The position numbers and the translations under genes were made by a program. The notes under the pieces are model-generated. The model was not told where the DNA came from. It searched no databases and saw only the letters and a list, made by a program, of their open reading frames with translations. A stretch of DNA of 16,317 nucleotides, taken from NCBI GenBank assembly GCA_018062725.1, contig JAGORP010000038.1, positions 1 through 16,317 on the forward strand, in the 5' to 3' direction. The DNA is from Flavobacterium sp. (GTDB taxonomy: Bacteria > Bacteroidota > Bacteroidia > Flavobacteriales > Flavobacteriaceae). This document shows, piece by piece, positions 1 through 7,816 of the stretch (position 1 is the stretch's first letter; every line of letters begins with the position of its first letter).

Positions 1-56
1 CTTGAAAAGAAATGAATTCGGTATTCGATTTTAATTTTTCTATAAATAGGTTGCGA

Positions 57-758
57 TTAGTCATTGTCTTTACTTTTTTCTTTGGATATTACTTTTCCCG
101 CCACACACACAACAATTTCTCCTTTGGGAGGCTTGGCTTCAAAATGTTTCAAGACTTCTTCGGCAGTACCGCGAAGGGTTTCTTCGTGTAGTTTAGACAA
201 TTCTCTCGAGACTGAAACTTGTCGGTCGGCACCAAAATATTGTATAAATTCGGCTAAAGTTTTGACCAATTTATGAGGAGAAACGTATAAAATCATCGTT
301 CGTGTTTCTTCCGCTAAAGCCAGATACCGCGTTTGACGTCCTTTCTTATCGGGTAAAAAACCTTCAAAAATAAATTTATCGTTGGGTAAGCCACTATTGA
401 CTAAAGCGGGTACAAAAGCGGTAGCGCCAGGTAAACAATCGACTTCAATGTTGTTTTCCACACAAGCACGAGTGAGTAAAAAACCAGGATCCGAAATAGC
501 AGGCGTCCCGGCATCAGAAATTAGCGCAATATTTTCTCCCGCTTGTATGCGTTTGATGATATTTTCGACGGTTTTGTGTTCGTTATGCATGTGATGACTA
601 TGCATGTGTGTCGAAATTTCGAAATGCTTTAATAACTTTCCGCTAGTACGCGTATCTTCCGCTAAGATTAAATCCACTTCTTTCAAAACTCGTATTGCTC
701 TGAAAGTCATGTCTTCTAGGTTTCCTATTGGCGTTGGAACTATATATAATTTGCTCAT
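57..758 (-). CDS. rsmI: 16S rRNA (cytidine-1402-2'-O)-methyltransferase RsmI
   Basis: RsmI methylates the 2'-O of C1402 in the decoding centre of 16S rRNA, using S-adenosylmethionine, in the cytoplasm. The 233-aa protein shows the tetrapyrrole-methylase fold signatures of this family: an N-terminal strand followed by PTPIGNL (residues 8-14), the AEDTRTS block (33-39), and the SAM-pocket motif ISDAGTPAISDPG (80-92). The length is close to the usual size, somewhat short because the C-terminal extension seen in some homologues is lacking. A His-rich patch at 51-61 precedes the conserved NEH and seems a local variation. The ATG is the only reasonable start, since the conserved N-terminus begins almost at once. 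It lies 121 bp downstream of the charged hypothetical gene on the same strand and may be cotranscribed with it. Assignment is secure from motifs. Confidence 0.95.
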   Translation of the reverse strand: MSKLYIVPTPIGNLEDMTFRAIRVLKEVDLILAEDTRTSGKLLKHFEISTHMHSHHMHNEHKTVENIIKRIQAGENIALISDAGTPAISDPGFLLTRACVENNIEVDCLPGATAFVPALVNSGLPNDKFIFEGFLPDKKGRQTRYLALAEETRTMILYVSPHKLVKTLAEFIQYFGADRQVSVSRELSKLHEETLRGTAEEVLKHFEAKPPKGEIVVCVAGKVISKEKSKDND

Positions 759-839
759 AATGTTTTAAAAATTTCAAAGACCAATTTACAAATGACAAAT
801 AATTTTCAATTTTTCAAGAAATTAATTTTCTAATTTGTT

Positions 840-880
840 TTTTGAATTTATTTGAGATTTGCTATTTGAGATTTGGTTTT
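840..880. repeat. short imperfect direct repeats in intergenic spacer
   Basis: The spacer between the hypothetical gene and rsmI contains two adjacent copies of ATTTGAGATTTG, each with small flanking variations, within a longer T-rich run that uses the same few words. Read on the other strand it is CAAATCTCAAAT repeated. Such low-complexity word repeats occur between genes in some flavobacterial genomes. I see no hairpin and no gene here. Confidence 0.5.
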
Positions 881-1782
881 TATACGAACTTGCTTTCAAC
901 AAATTCCATGAAACGAGAGGCAAATTCCTCTTTTCCATCCCACTCATTATAATCGGGTTTGACCATTTCGTCGATGAAATTTTTAGCATCTTCAAAGGTA
1001 TCGAAAGTTGCAATTTGAGAAATCACTCGGTTCAAATCTTCGGTACTACCATCGAAAAGGTTTTTTTCAAAAGCAACCCTGTCATTTAAAGTTAAGCCAG
1101 AGTTCTTGGTCATTTTATCATTTAAATTTGCCGTAGGTTTCTCTTCGGCTTTTTCAAAGGCAATTTCTGTAAAATCCGGCACAAATTCAGTGGTTAGTTC
1201 TATGGTTTCTTTTGGAGTTTCTTCAATTTTATCTTCGATAATTTTAGAAATTTGAGCCGGAATGGCTTCTTCTTTTTTTGCTGCGGAAACACGTTCAAAA
1301 ATCGGCTCTGGTTGAATAGCATTTAGAATGTCATCGAAAGAAATTTGCTTTTTATCTGGGGTTGGAATTGCAATAATTGGCTCTTCTTTTTTTGCTTCGG
1401 CAACAGGAATTTCAGGAAGTTTTTCTTCCATTTTTGTTTCCTTAATAATTGCTTCTACAACAGGTTCGATTTTTTCAGTTGCTTTTGCTTCCTTCTTGGT
1501 TTCTTCTTTTTCAACTATTTTGATTTCTTCGGCTTCTTCCTTAAGCTCGGCCACAACAATTTTTTCGTCAAAATCGAAAGCGTGTTCTAATTTCACTTCA
1601 ATATCATGCAAACCGATCGTAGGTTTAACCTCATCAAAATTTTCTTCCACAAACAATAAAACCGATAGTTTTTCGTATAATTTTTGCGTTTCGTGATGCA
1701 ATTCACGAACATCCTCTTTGTTTTTAAGTTTTAAAATTCGGTGTGCAATGCTAATTAATTCGGCTTCTAACTTTTTTTTCAT
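880..1782 (-). CDS. charged hypothetical protein with conserved C-terminal domain (Flavobacteriia-type)
   Basis: I do not recognise a function. The 300-aa product has no signal peptide or membrane segment, so it should be cytoplasmic. Three zones are visible. Residues 1-60 are a probable helical domain rich in Lys, Glu and Leu. Residues about 60-225 are a low-complexity linker dominated by Glu, Lys, Ala, Ile and Pro, probably disordered. Residues about 228-300 are a compact domain with an NDRVAFEKNLF stretch, a TFDTFEDAKNFIDEM helix, and a Trp/Tyr-containing end. From memory, the ends are the conserved parts in flavobacterial homologues and the middle varies. The start ATG gives a plausible short Lys-rich N-terminus. 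It is divergent from tdk (144-bp gap) and upstream of rsmI. The Phe-rich open frames on the other strand at 1328-1696 are mirror images of the Glu/Lys codons. Confidence 0.85.
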   Translation of the reverse strand: MKKKLEAELISIAHRILKLKNKEDVRELHHETQKLYEKLSVLLFVEENFDEVKPTIGLHDIEVKLEHAFDFDEKIVVAELKEEAEEIKIVEKEETKKEAKATEKIEPVVEAIIKETKMEEKLPEIPVAEAKKEEPIIAIPTPDKKQISFDDILNAIQPEPIFERVSAAKKEEAIPAQISKIIEDKIEETPKETIELTTEFVPDFTEIAFEKAEEKPTANLNDKMTKNSGLTLNDRVAFEKNLFDGSTEDLNRVISQIATFDTFEDAKNFIDEMVKPDYNEWDGKEEFASRFMEFVESKFV

Positions 1783-1865
1783 CGGTTTGTTTTTATTTTT
1801 AGTTGAATTTATTCTAAAATTGGTAATAAATTTAAAATATAGTGAAGAACAAATTTCTTTTGTAC

Positions 1866-1873
1866 TATTTTTG
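1866..1873 (+). promoter_or_regulatory. candidate -7 promoter element for tdk
   Basis: TATTTTTG matches the Bacteroidota -7 consensus TAnnTTTG at every fixed position and lies 53 bases before the tdk start codon. No TTG was found at the usual distance upstream, so the -33 half is weak or absent. Confidence 0.4.
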
Positions 1874-1926
1874 TTATGTTACAAAGTAATAAAAACTATT
1901 CATTTTTATCGTCATAAAAATAAAAA

Positions 1927-2562
1927 ATGTTTCTTGAAAATACAGTAAATCATAAAGAACAATTTGGGTGGATCGAAGTCATCTGTGGTTCCATGTTTTC
2001 GGGTAAAACCGAGGAGTTAATTCGCCGATTAAAACGAGCTCAATTCGCCAAACAAAAAGTAGAAATTTTTAAGCCTTCCGTTGATACACGTTACGACGAA
2101 GAAATGGTGGTGTCTCATAATAAAAATGAAATACGTTCTACACCTGTGCCAGCCGCCGCTAATATCAGAATTTTAGCGCAAGGTTGTGATGTGGTTGGAA
2201 TTGACGAAGCGCAGTTTTTTGACGATGAAATAATTGCAGTATGTAATGACTTAGCCAATTCAGGTATTCGCGTTATCGTGGCGGGATTGGATATGGATTT
2301 TAAAGGCAATCCGTTTGGACCAATGCCGGGATTAATGGCTACGGCCGAATATGTAACGAAGGTGCATGCCGTTTGTACGCGAACCGGAAATTTAGCACAT
2401 TATAGTTTTCGAAAAGCCGATAGTGACAGCTTGGTTTTATTAGGAGAAACAGAAGAATATGAACCTCTAAGTCGAGCCGCTTATTTTAACGCTATGCGTA
2501 ATAATATGGATGTAATTGATGAAGAGATAATTAAAACCAATACGCAACACAACGATTTATAA
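1927..2562 (+). CDS. tdk: thymidine kinase, type II (zinc ribbon degenerate)
   Basis: Thymidine kinase phosphorylates thymidine to dTMP with ATP in the salvage pathway. The 211-aa protein has the type II layout: Walker A GSMFSGKT (residues 21-28), a Walker-B-like GIDEAQFF block around residues 90-100, and the C-terminal lasso region with a Tyr-rich [10 protein letters not shown]. In the classical enzyme four Cys/His residues bind a structural zinc. Here the first pair reads CTRT and the last reads LSRAA, so at most one of the four ligands is left. I recall the same in related flavobacteria, so this appears to be a lineage feature rather than damage. The ATG at 1927 gives the short N-terminal extension usual for this group. 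The stop codon shares one base with the next start (TAATG), so tdk and murF-alr are probably cotranscribed and translationally coupled. Confidence 0.95.
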   Translation: MFLENTVNHKEQFGWIEVICGSMFSGKTEELIRRLKRAQFAKQKVEIFKPSVDTRYDEEMVVSHNKNEIRSTPVPAAANIRILAQGCDVVGIDEAQFFDDEIIAVCNDLANSGIRVIVAGLDMDFKGNPFGPMPGLMATAEYVTKVHAVCTRTGNLAHYSFRKADSDSLVLLGETEEYEPLSRAAYFNAMRNNMDVIDEEIIKTNTQHNDL

Positions 2563-5006
2563 TGGGCGTTTTACTAAAAAACATTATTGCCAGTACGAAT
2601 GCTACTGTCAATTTTGATGACTTTTCTGCGATTATTGAAAATGTTTCCATTGATAGTCGTTCCTTGCAAAACAATGCTAAAACCTTATTTTTTGCTCTTT
2701 CAGGTCCCAATCACGACGCACATAGTTATATTCAGGATCTTTTAAATAAGAGTGTTTCTTATTTTGTCGTGGATCATATTCCTACAGGATTAGAAGCAAA
2801 AGCTAATTTTCTCAAGGTGGAAAATACGTTGAAAGCACTTCAGGATTTTGCAAGTTATTACCGAAGTCTTTATAATTTTCCAGTCATCGGAATTACCGGA
2901 AGTAATGGAAAAACAATTGTGAAAGAATGGCTTAATTTCTTACTTGGCCCTGATTATAATATTATTAGAAGTCCGAAGAGTTATAATTCACAAGTAGGAG
3001 TGCCTTTATCGGTTATTGGAATCAATGAAAATCATAATTTCGGGATATTTGAAGCGGGTATTTCTACCGTTGGCGAAATGGTTCATTTGCAGCAAATTAT
3101 CAAACCAACTATTGGGATTTTAACCAACATTGGATCGGCACATGATGAAGGATTTGTGGATATTTCTCAAAAAATTAAGGAAAAACTGAAGTTGTTTTCG
3201 GAAGTTGATATCTTGATTCTGAATAAAAATAAAACGATTGAAGCTTTTCTCGATAAAAATATAAAGACGTTTACTTGGAGCACACAAGATAGCAGTGCGG
3301 CTGTTTTTTTTCAGAAGAAAACATTTGAACATCATTCGGAACTAAATATTACCTTTAATGAATTGTGTTTTAAAGTTGAAATTCCGTTTACCGATGAAGC
3401 ATCAATTGAAAATGTGATGCATTGCGTTTTAACAATGCTTTATTTAAAGTACAGTCAAGAAACGATACAAGAACGAATGTCTGAATTGTATCCTGTCGAA
3501 ATGCGATTGAAAGTAAAAAACGGAAATTATAATTGTACTTTAATTGATGATAGTTATAGTTCCGATTTTCAATCACTTAAAATAGCATTAGATTTTCTTG
3601 AAAATCAAAAACAACACCAAAAAAGAACACTTATTTTATCCGATATTTTTCAGTCTGGATTATCGGAAGAAGAACTCTATTCTAGGGTTTCGCAATTGAT
3701 TATTTCACATAAAATTAATCGTGTTTTTTGTATCGGACAAACAGTTTCCAAGTTTAAAAATAAGTTTTTGAATGCAGCGTCATTTGCTACGACAGAAGAT
3801 TTTATCAAAGCTTTTGATACGATACATTTTTCCAATGAAACGATTTTAATTAAAGGTTCGCGTCAATTCGAATTTGAGCACATTGTTTCGTTATTGGAAG
3901 AAAAAACACATGAAACTATTCTGGAAATTAACCTGAATGCCATAAGTCATAATTTAAACTATTTTAAATCGAAACTGCAACCAAAAACCAAATTAATGGT
4001 CATGGTAAAAGCGTTTGGCTACGGAAGTGGAAGCTATGAAATTGCCAAATTATTAGCCCATCATAAAGTTGACTATTTGGGCGTAGCTTTTGCTGATGAA
4101 GGAATCGAATTACGAAAAGCAGGTATCGAATTGCCTATCATGGTTATGAATCCAGAAATGACTAGTTTTCAAACGATTGTTCAAAACCGCTTGGAACCTG
4201 AAATATATAATTTTAGAGTTTTGAAAGCCTTTTTGAAATTGGTGGAAGCTAAAAAGTTAGAAAATTACCCAATTCATATCAAGTTAAATACCGGAATGAA
4301 CCGATTGGGATTTGATACCGAAGATTTACCGGAATTGGTTGCAATTTTAAAGCAGTCAAAAAGTGTTTTAGTGAAAAGTATATTGTCTCATTTGGCATCG
4401 AGTGATGTGCCTGAACATCGAGAATTTACGTTGCAGCAAATTGAAACTTTTGATAAAAATGCCAAATCTTTAACACAAGGCTTGGAAATAAAACCAATAC
4501 GCCATATTTGTAACACTTCTGGAATTAGCAATTATCCGCAGGCACAATTCGATATGGTGCGATTGGGAATTGGATTGTATGGTGTGTCAAACGAAGATCA
4601 CGAACAACTTAATCTGGAAAATGTAGGGACTTTAAAATCGGTGATTTCACAAATCAGAACCATTGATGTTGGAGAAAGCGTCGGGTATGTACGTCGATTT
4701 GTAGCAACGCAACCAACCAAAGTAGCCACGATTCCCATTGGTTATGCTGACGGAATTTCTAGACTTTGGGGAAATGGAGTTGGATATGTAATAGTGAATG
4801 GCAAACAAGCGCCAATTATTGGAAGTATTTGTATGGACATGCTAATGGTTGATGTGACGGGTATTCCTTGTTTTGAAGGAGGTGATGTTATTATTTTTGG
4901 AGCTAATCCATCCGTAAATACAATTGCCAAAGCAACTAATACGATTCCGTATGAAATCTTAACAAGTATTTCGGCTAGAGTGAAACGTGTTTTTTATCGC
5001 GAATAA
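2562..5006 (+). CDS. murF-alr: bifunctional UDP-MurNAc-tripeptide:D-Ala-D-Ala ligase / alanine racemase (MurF-Alr fusion)
   Basis: This 814-aa protein joins two steps of peptidoglycan precursor synthesis. The N-terminal half (about 1-445) is a Mur ligase. It carries an ATP-binding loop GITGSNGKT (110-118), a central block with EAGISTVGEM and NIGSAHDEGF, and a DDSYSSDFQSL segment corresponding to the MurF C-terminal domain. It adds D-Ala-D-Ala to UDP-MurNAc-tripeptide. The C-terminal half (about 448-814) is a fold-type III alanine racemase: VKAFGYG places the PLP lysine at K483. Further racemase hallmarks follow, namely LNTGMNRLGF, the VGYVRRFV block with the second-base tyrosine region, IPIGYADG and ICMDMLMVDV. 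The fusion is widespread in Bacteroidota. Its start overlaps the tdk stop by one base. Both halves look intact, so this is probably the sole source of each activity. Confidence 0.95.
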   Translation: MGVLLKNIIASTNATVNFDDFSAIIENVSIDSRSLQNNAKTLFFALSGPNHDAHSYIQDLLNKSVSYFVVDHIPTGLEAKANFLKVENTLKALQDFASYYRSLYNFPVIGITGSNGKTIVKEWLNFLLGPDYNIIRSPKSYNSQVGVPLSVIGINENHNFGIFEAGISTVGEMVHLQQIIKPTIGILTNIGSAHDEGFVDISQKIKEKLKLFSEVDILILNKNKTIEAFLDKNIKTFTWSTQDSSAAVFFQKKTFEHHSELNITFNELCFKVEIPFTDEASIENVMHCVLTMLYLKYSQETIQERMSELYPVEMRLKVKNGNYNCTLIDDSYSSDFQSLKIALDFLENQKQHQKRTLILSDIFQSGLSEEELYSRVSQLIISHKINRVFCIGQTVSKFKNKFLNAASFATTEDFIKAFDTIHFSNETILIKGSRQFEFEHIVSLLEEKTHETILEINLNAISHNLNYFKSKLQPKTKLMVMVKAFGYGSGSYEIAKLLAHHKVDYLGVAFADEGIELRKAGIELPIMVMNPEMTSFQTIVQNRLEPEIYNFRVLKAFLKLVEAKKLENYPIHIKLNTGMNRLGFDTEDLPELVAILKQSKSVLVKSILSHLASSDVPEHREFTLQQIETFDKNAKSLTQGLEIKPIRHICNTSGISNYPQAQFDMVRLGIGLYGVSNEDHEQLNLENVGTLKSVISQIRTIDVGESVGYVRRFVATQPTKVATIPIGYADGISRLWGNGVGYVIVNGKQAPIIGSICMDMLMVDVTGIPCFEGGDVIIFGANPSVNTIAKATNTIPYEILTSISARVKRVFYRE

Positions 5007-5080
5007 ATAGTGTTAATTATTTAAAAAAAATGTTAAATTAGCGAATCAATTTAAAATAACTAACCAAAAAACAATCAATT

Positions 5081-5458
5081 ATGGGAATGATTTCTGAATT
5101 TAAAGAATTTATAGCAAAAGGTAATGTCATGGATTTGGCCGTAGGGGTTATCATTGGAGGAGCTTTCAGCGGAATAGTTACTTCGTTGGTTGGAGATGTT
5201 ATTACTCCAGCTCTTTTAAATCCAGCACTTAAGGCTGCACAAGTAGAAGATTTGGCCGGATTAAAAACCGATGGAGGAATTTTATACGGTAAATTTTTAG
5301 CTGCCATTATTAGTTTCTTAGTGATTGCTTTTGTGATCTTCTTATTGGTTAAAGGTCTTAATGGTATGAAAAAGAAAGAAGAAGAGGTACCGGCTGTACC
5401 TGCAGGTCCATCTCAAGAAGAATTATTGACTCAAATTAGAGATTTATTAAAAAAATAA
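5081..5458 (+). CDS. mscL: large-conductance mechanosensitive channel MscL
   Basis: MscL is an inner-membrane channel that opens under membrane tension to release solutes during hypo-osmotic shock. The 125-aa length is typical. The N-terminal amphipathic helix (MGMISEFKEFIAKGNV) is followed by transmembrane segment 1 (about 16-45), which has the Gly/Ala-rich pore-lining sequence DLAVGVIIGGAF. A periplasmic loop containing DGGILYGKF leads into segment 2 (about 70-97). A charged tail EEEVPAVPAGPSQEELLTQI then forms the usual cytoplasmic helix bundle. It lies 74 bp after murF-alr. No terminator is seen between them, and a TAAATTAG at 5034-5041 could be a weak -7 element. A clear terminator follows the gene. 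Confidence 0.96.
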   Translation: MGMISEFKEFIAKGNVMDLAVGVIIGGAFSGIVTSLVGDVITPALLNPALKAAQVEDLAGLKTDGGILYGKFLAAIISFLVIAFVIFLLVKGLNGMKKKEEEVPAVPAGPSQEELLTQIRDLLKK

Positions 5459-5482
5459 ACCGCTCACTACATATTCTAATTT

Positions 5483-5516
5483 AACCCCGGTTTTCATCGG
5501 GGTTTTTCTTTTTTAA
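5483..5516 (+). terminator. intrinsic terminator after mscL
   Basis: A GC-rich stem AACCCCG / CGGGGTT with an 8-base loop is followed by a long T-rich run. It lies 25 bases after the mscL stop and separates mscL from the asd promoter. Confidence 0.88.
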
Positions 5517-5545
5517 CATTTGGTAAAAATTTGTTAAGCTGTTTT

Positions 5546-5571
5546 TTGAAACCAATTATTATTTACTTTTG
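5546..5571 (+). promoter_or_regulatory. promoter of asd (TTG-N15-TACTTTTG)
   Basis: TACTTTTG at 5564-5571 fits the Bacteroidota -7 consensus TAnnTTTG exactly. A TTG at 5546-5548 lies 15 bases upstream, slightly closer than usual. Transcription would begin near 5576. That leaves a leader of about 25 bases and excludes the in-frame TTG at 5569 as the translation start. Confidence 0.6.
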
Positions 5572-5601
5572 TTATCACAAAATTTAAACACACAAAATAT
5601 A

Positions 5602-6591
5602 ATGAGAATAGCTGTTGTAGGTGCTACCGGAATGGTAGGTGAAGTCATGCTTAAAGTCTTAGCAGAAAGAAATTTTCCGGTAACAGAATTGATTCCTGTC
5701 GCATCTGAAAAATCGGTAGGTAAAGAAGTAGAATATTTAGGCAAAACCTATAAAGTAGTTGGCATGCAAACGGCTGTTGATATGAAAGCAGATATTGCTA
5801 TTTTTTCAGCTGGAGGAGATACTTCCAAAGAATGGGCTCCTAAATTTGCTGAAGCAGGTACTACTGTTATTGATAATTCATCGGCCTGGAGAATGGATCC
5901 GACCAAAAAATTAGTAGTGCCGGAAATCAATGCTTCTGTTTTGACGAAAGAAGATAAAATCATTGCCAATCCAAACTGTTCCACGATTCAGTTAGTCATG
6001 ACTTTAGCGCCTCTACATCAAAAATACGACATCAAACGTGTCATTGTTTCAACGTATCAATCGATTACAGGAACAGGAGTAAAAGCGGTTCGTCAGTTAG
6101 AAAATGAATATGCAGGGGTTAAAGGAGAAATGGCATATAAATATCCTATTCACCGTAATTTAATTCCACAATGTGATGTTTTTGAAGAAAACGGTTATAC
6201 CAAAGAAGAAATGAAATTGGTTCGTGAAACCCAAAAAATTCTTGACGATAAAACAATTGCAGTGACAGCGACTGCAGTTCGTGTACCTGTAGTGGGCGGA
6301 CATAGTGAAGCGGTAAATGTAGAGTTTGAAAATGATTTTGATGTCTCGGAAGTACGTTCCATTTTACACCACACTTCAGGAATTACGGTGCAAGACAATA
6401 TTGATACGTTTACCTTTCCAATGCCCTTATATGCCGAAGGTAAAAACGATGTTTTTGTAGGTCGTATTCGCCGTGATGAAAGCCACCCAAATACTTTAAA
6501 CCTATGGATTGTTGCCGATAATTTACGCAAAGGAGCTGCTACCAATGCAGTTCAAATTGCAGAATATTTAGTAGCACATAAATTAGTATAA
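5602..6591 (+). CDS. asd: aspartate-semialdehyde dehydrogenase
   Basis: Asd reduces 4-aspartyl phosphate to aspartate semialdehyde with NADPH, the branch point to lysine/diaminopimelate, threonine and methionine. The 329-aa protein starts directly with the nucleotide-binding strand and loop VVGATGMVG. It carries the acyl-enzyme cysteine in NPNCST (C126), the SITGTGVKAVRQLENE segment that interacts with the substrate, and the general-base histidine in GGHSEAV (H234). The frame stays open upstream to a TTG at 5569, but the ATG at 5602 is chosen for two reasons: it puts the conserved MRIAVVGATG at the N-terminus, and the promoter -7 element overlaps the upstream TTG. The gene is monocistronic here, flanked by terminators on both sides. 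Confidence 0.96.
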   Translation: MRIAVVGATGMVGEVMLKVLAERNFPVTELIPVASEKSVGKEVEYLGKTYKVVGMQTAVDMKADIAIFSAGGDTSKEWAPKFAEAGTTVIDNSSAWRMDPTKKLVVPEINASVLTKEDKIIANPNCSTIQLVMTLAPLHQKYDIKRVIVSTYQSITGTGVKAVRQLENEYAGVKGEMAYKYPIHRNLIPQCDVFEENGYTKEEMKLVRETQKILDDKTIAVTATAVRVPVVGGHSEAVNVEFENDFDVSEVRSILHHTSGITVQDNIDTFTFPMPLYAEGKNDVFVGRIRRDESHPNTLNLWIVADNLRKGAATNAVQIAEYLVAHKLV

Positions 6592-6607
6592 CTGCTATTG
6601 AAATAAT

Positions 6608-6642
6608 AATAAAAAGGAGAATCTATGATTCTCCTTTTTATT
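6608..6642. terminator. bidirectional terminator between asd and the lipoprotein gene
   Basis: A perfect inverted repeat AAAAAGGAGAATC / GATTCTCCTTTTT with a 3-base TAT loop has A and T tracts on either side, so it can act as an intrinsic terminator on both strands. It sits between two convergent genes, as expected. Confidence 0.88.
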
Positions 6643-6658
6643 GTCAATTATGAATAAC

Positions 6659-7306
6659 TTAATCTAGATATTCACTAAATTGAAGTTTGAATTTACCGTT
6701 TGTTAAAACAATCGGATCTGCAGAAGGATTCCAATAATCATACAATTTACAATTAACCGTACCTGTAAGTTTTACAAATCTCACATCACCGCCTAAACCG
6801 CGAGAGATTGTTTCTTTTTTGCTAGTCACTGTAATTGTACTTCCTGATTGACTTCCTTTCAGCGTGCTATAATAAGTTCCATCTGCTTTATAATAGCCAA
6901 CTTCAACTCCTTTTTCCCAATTATCTTCTTGAGTATCTGTAATAAAATTGGTTGGAGCAGGACTAAATAAACCATAAAAGGCAGCTGACTCTGTGCTAGA
7001 ATCATTTGTAACGTACATATTATGATATGTTATTCCAATTTGTGGATAATCAGCTCCACTCCCAGGAACCATATCGGATGCATAGTAATGAGAACGATCA
7101 AATCCATTTCCTGAAAACCCAGTTCCAAGACTATTATAATAAGCCGGAGCAAAACTGCTATTTTGAGTATAATCTAATAGAGAACCGTTTAAGTTCGCTC
7201 TAAAATAAGCTACATCAGTAGTAGTAGGGGTTGGTGCTGGAGTGCTATCGTCTCCACCGCAGGAAAATAAGGAAATACTCAATAAAAGTAAAAGTACTTT
7301 TTTCAT
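6659..7306 (-). CDS. putative lipoprotein of unknown function
   Basis: The 215-aa product has a signal peptide ending in a lipobox, with the lipidated cysteine at residue 16 (LFSC). The next residues are GGDD, then a Thr/Pro linker. An acidic pair just after the cysteine resembles the export signal that sends lipoproteins to the cell surface in some Bacteroidota, so surface exposure is possible. The mature part (about 30-215) looks beta-rich, with many Ser, Thr, Gly and Tyr residues and no motif I recognise. The ATG at 7306 is preferred to the upstream in-frame start at 7339 because it begins the signal peptide with MKK and lies 26 bases after a good -7 element. It is a single gene, convergent with asd and divergent from the metal-uptake unit. 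Confidence 0.85.
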   Translation of the reverse strand: MKKVLLLLLSISLFSCGGDDSTPAPTPTTTDVAYFRANLNGSLLDYTQNSSFAPAYYNSLGTGFSGNGFDRSHYYASDMVPGSGADYPQIGITYHNMYVTNDSSTESAAFYGLFSPAPTNFITDTQEDNWEKGVEVGYYKADGTYYSTLKGSQSGSTITVTSKKETISRGLGGDVRFVKLTGTVNCKLYDYWNPSADPIVLTNGKFKLQFSEYLD

Positions 7307-7332
7307 AGTTTTTGGGGTTTTAAAAATTTGGG

Positions 7333-7340
7333 CAAACATA
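7333..7340 (-). promoter_or_regulatory. -7 promoter element of the lipoprotein gene
   Basis: On the minus strand the sequence reads TATGTTTG, an exact fit to TAnnTTTG, 26 bases before the ATG at 7306. No TTG sits at the expected -33 distance. The identical octamer lies before the tetR-like gene at 15221-15228. Confidence 0.5.
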
Positions 7341-7416
7341 GGTTTATTATGTTGTAATTAAAAATTAATCACAAAAAACTTACAAAAAACCGCATTAAAT
7401 TTTTCCTAAAATGCTG

Positions 7417-7445
7417 TTGTAATTTCATTACGATAACTATATTTG
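7417..7445 (+). promoter_or_regulatory. promoter of the His-rich protein / TonB receptor unit
   Basis: TTG (7417-7419), an 18-base spacer and TATATTTG (7438-7445) match the flavobacterial promoter consensus fully. Transcription would start about 4-7 bases further on, almost at the ATG at 7452, so the message may be leaderless. Confidence 0.6.
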
Positions 7446-7453
7446 TTACAAAT
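7419..7453. promoter_or_regulatory. candidate operator: two short palindromes over the promoter
   Basis: GTAAT-TTC-ATTAC (7419-7431) lies in the promoter spacer. ATTTGT-T-ACAAAT (7441-7453) covers the end of the -7 element and the start codon. Both are perfect inverted repeats. AT-rich palindromes over the promoter of a metal-receptor unit are what a Fur/Zur-type repressor would use, but no regulator gene is in the window and the sites do not clearly match a known box. Confidence 0.35.
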
Positions 7454-7805
7454 GAATAAAAAAATAAACATATTTAGTTTTTCCCTTTTAGGAGCGTTAT
7501 TGTTTGCGATAACCTTCCAATCGGTGCATTCATTTGAGCATTTGGTGGAGCAACTCACTACCAAACATTGTGCTCACAAATACGACCATTCCCATACGGT
7601 TATTTCACACAGTCATACCGATTTTGACAATTGTTTTGTATGCGAATACAGCTTTAATAATTTTACATTTACCGATTTTATTACTTTCGAAATTCCTTTT
7701 TCGATTGTACACAATACTATCAGCTTGTTTGGTTACGGTGAAAAATTAGTTTTTTTCTCTGGTAGTGTCGTAAAATCCCGTGGTCCGCCCACTTATATTG
7801 TTTAA
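7452..7805 (+). CDS. small exported His/Cys-rich protein, probably metal-associated (DUF2946-like)
   Basis: The 117-aa product starts with a signal peptide or membrane anchor (residues 1-27). A short segment dense in potential metal ligands follows: His at 30, 39, 42, 46, 48, 53 and 55, Cys40, and a CxxC at 61-64. The rest is aromatic, and the C-terminus ends in RGPPTYIV. A small exported His/Cys protein with a terminal R-[AG]-PP motif, placed before a TonB receptor, recalls the DUF2946-type proteins found next to copper or zinc receptors. That link is by layout and motif only. Periplasmic metal binding is the likely role. The ATG at 7452 is chosen because the signal peptide starts there; the TTG at 7443 lies inside the -7 element. 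It is 78 bp upstream of the TonB receptor and probably in one transcript with it. Confidence 0.75.
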   Translation: MNKKINIFSFSLLGALLFAITFQSVHSFEHLVEQLTTKHCAHKYDHSHTVISHSHTDFDNCFVCEYSFNNFTFTDFITFEIPFSIVHNTISLFGYGEKLVFFSGSVVKSRGPPTYIV

Positions 7806-7816
7806 ATATTTTTTAT

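Noticed and set aside
1328..1696. Phe/Ser-rich open frames on the plus strand opposite the charged hypothetical gene
   Set aside because: They are mirror images of the Glu/Lys-rich coding strand (GAA/AAA codons read as TTC/TTT), with no start context and no family resemblance.
5569..5601. Upstream TTG start for asd
   Set aside because: It overlaps the promoter -7 element and would add 11 residues before the conserved MRIAVVGATG.
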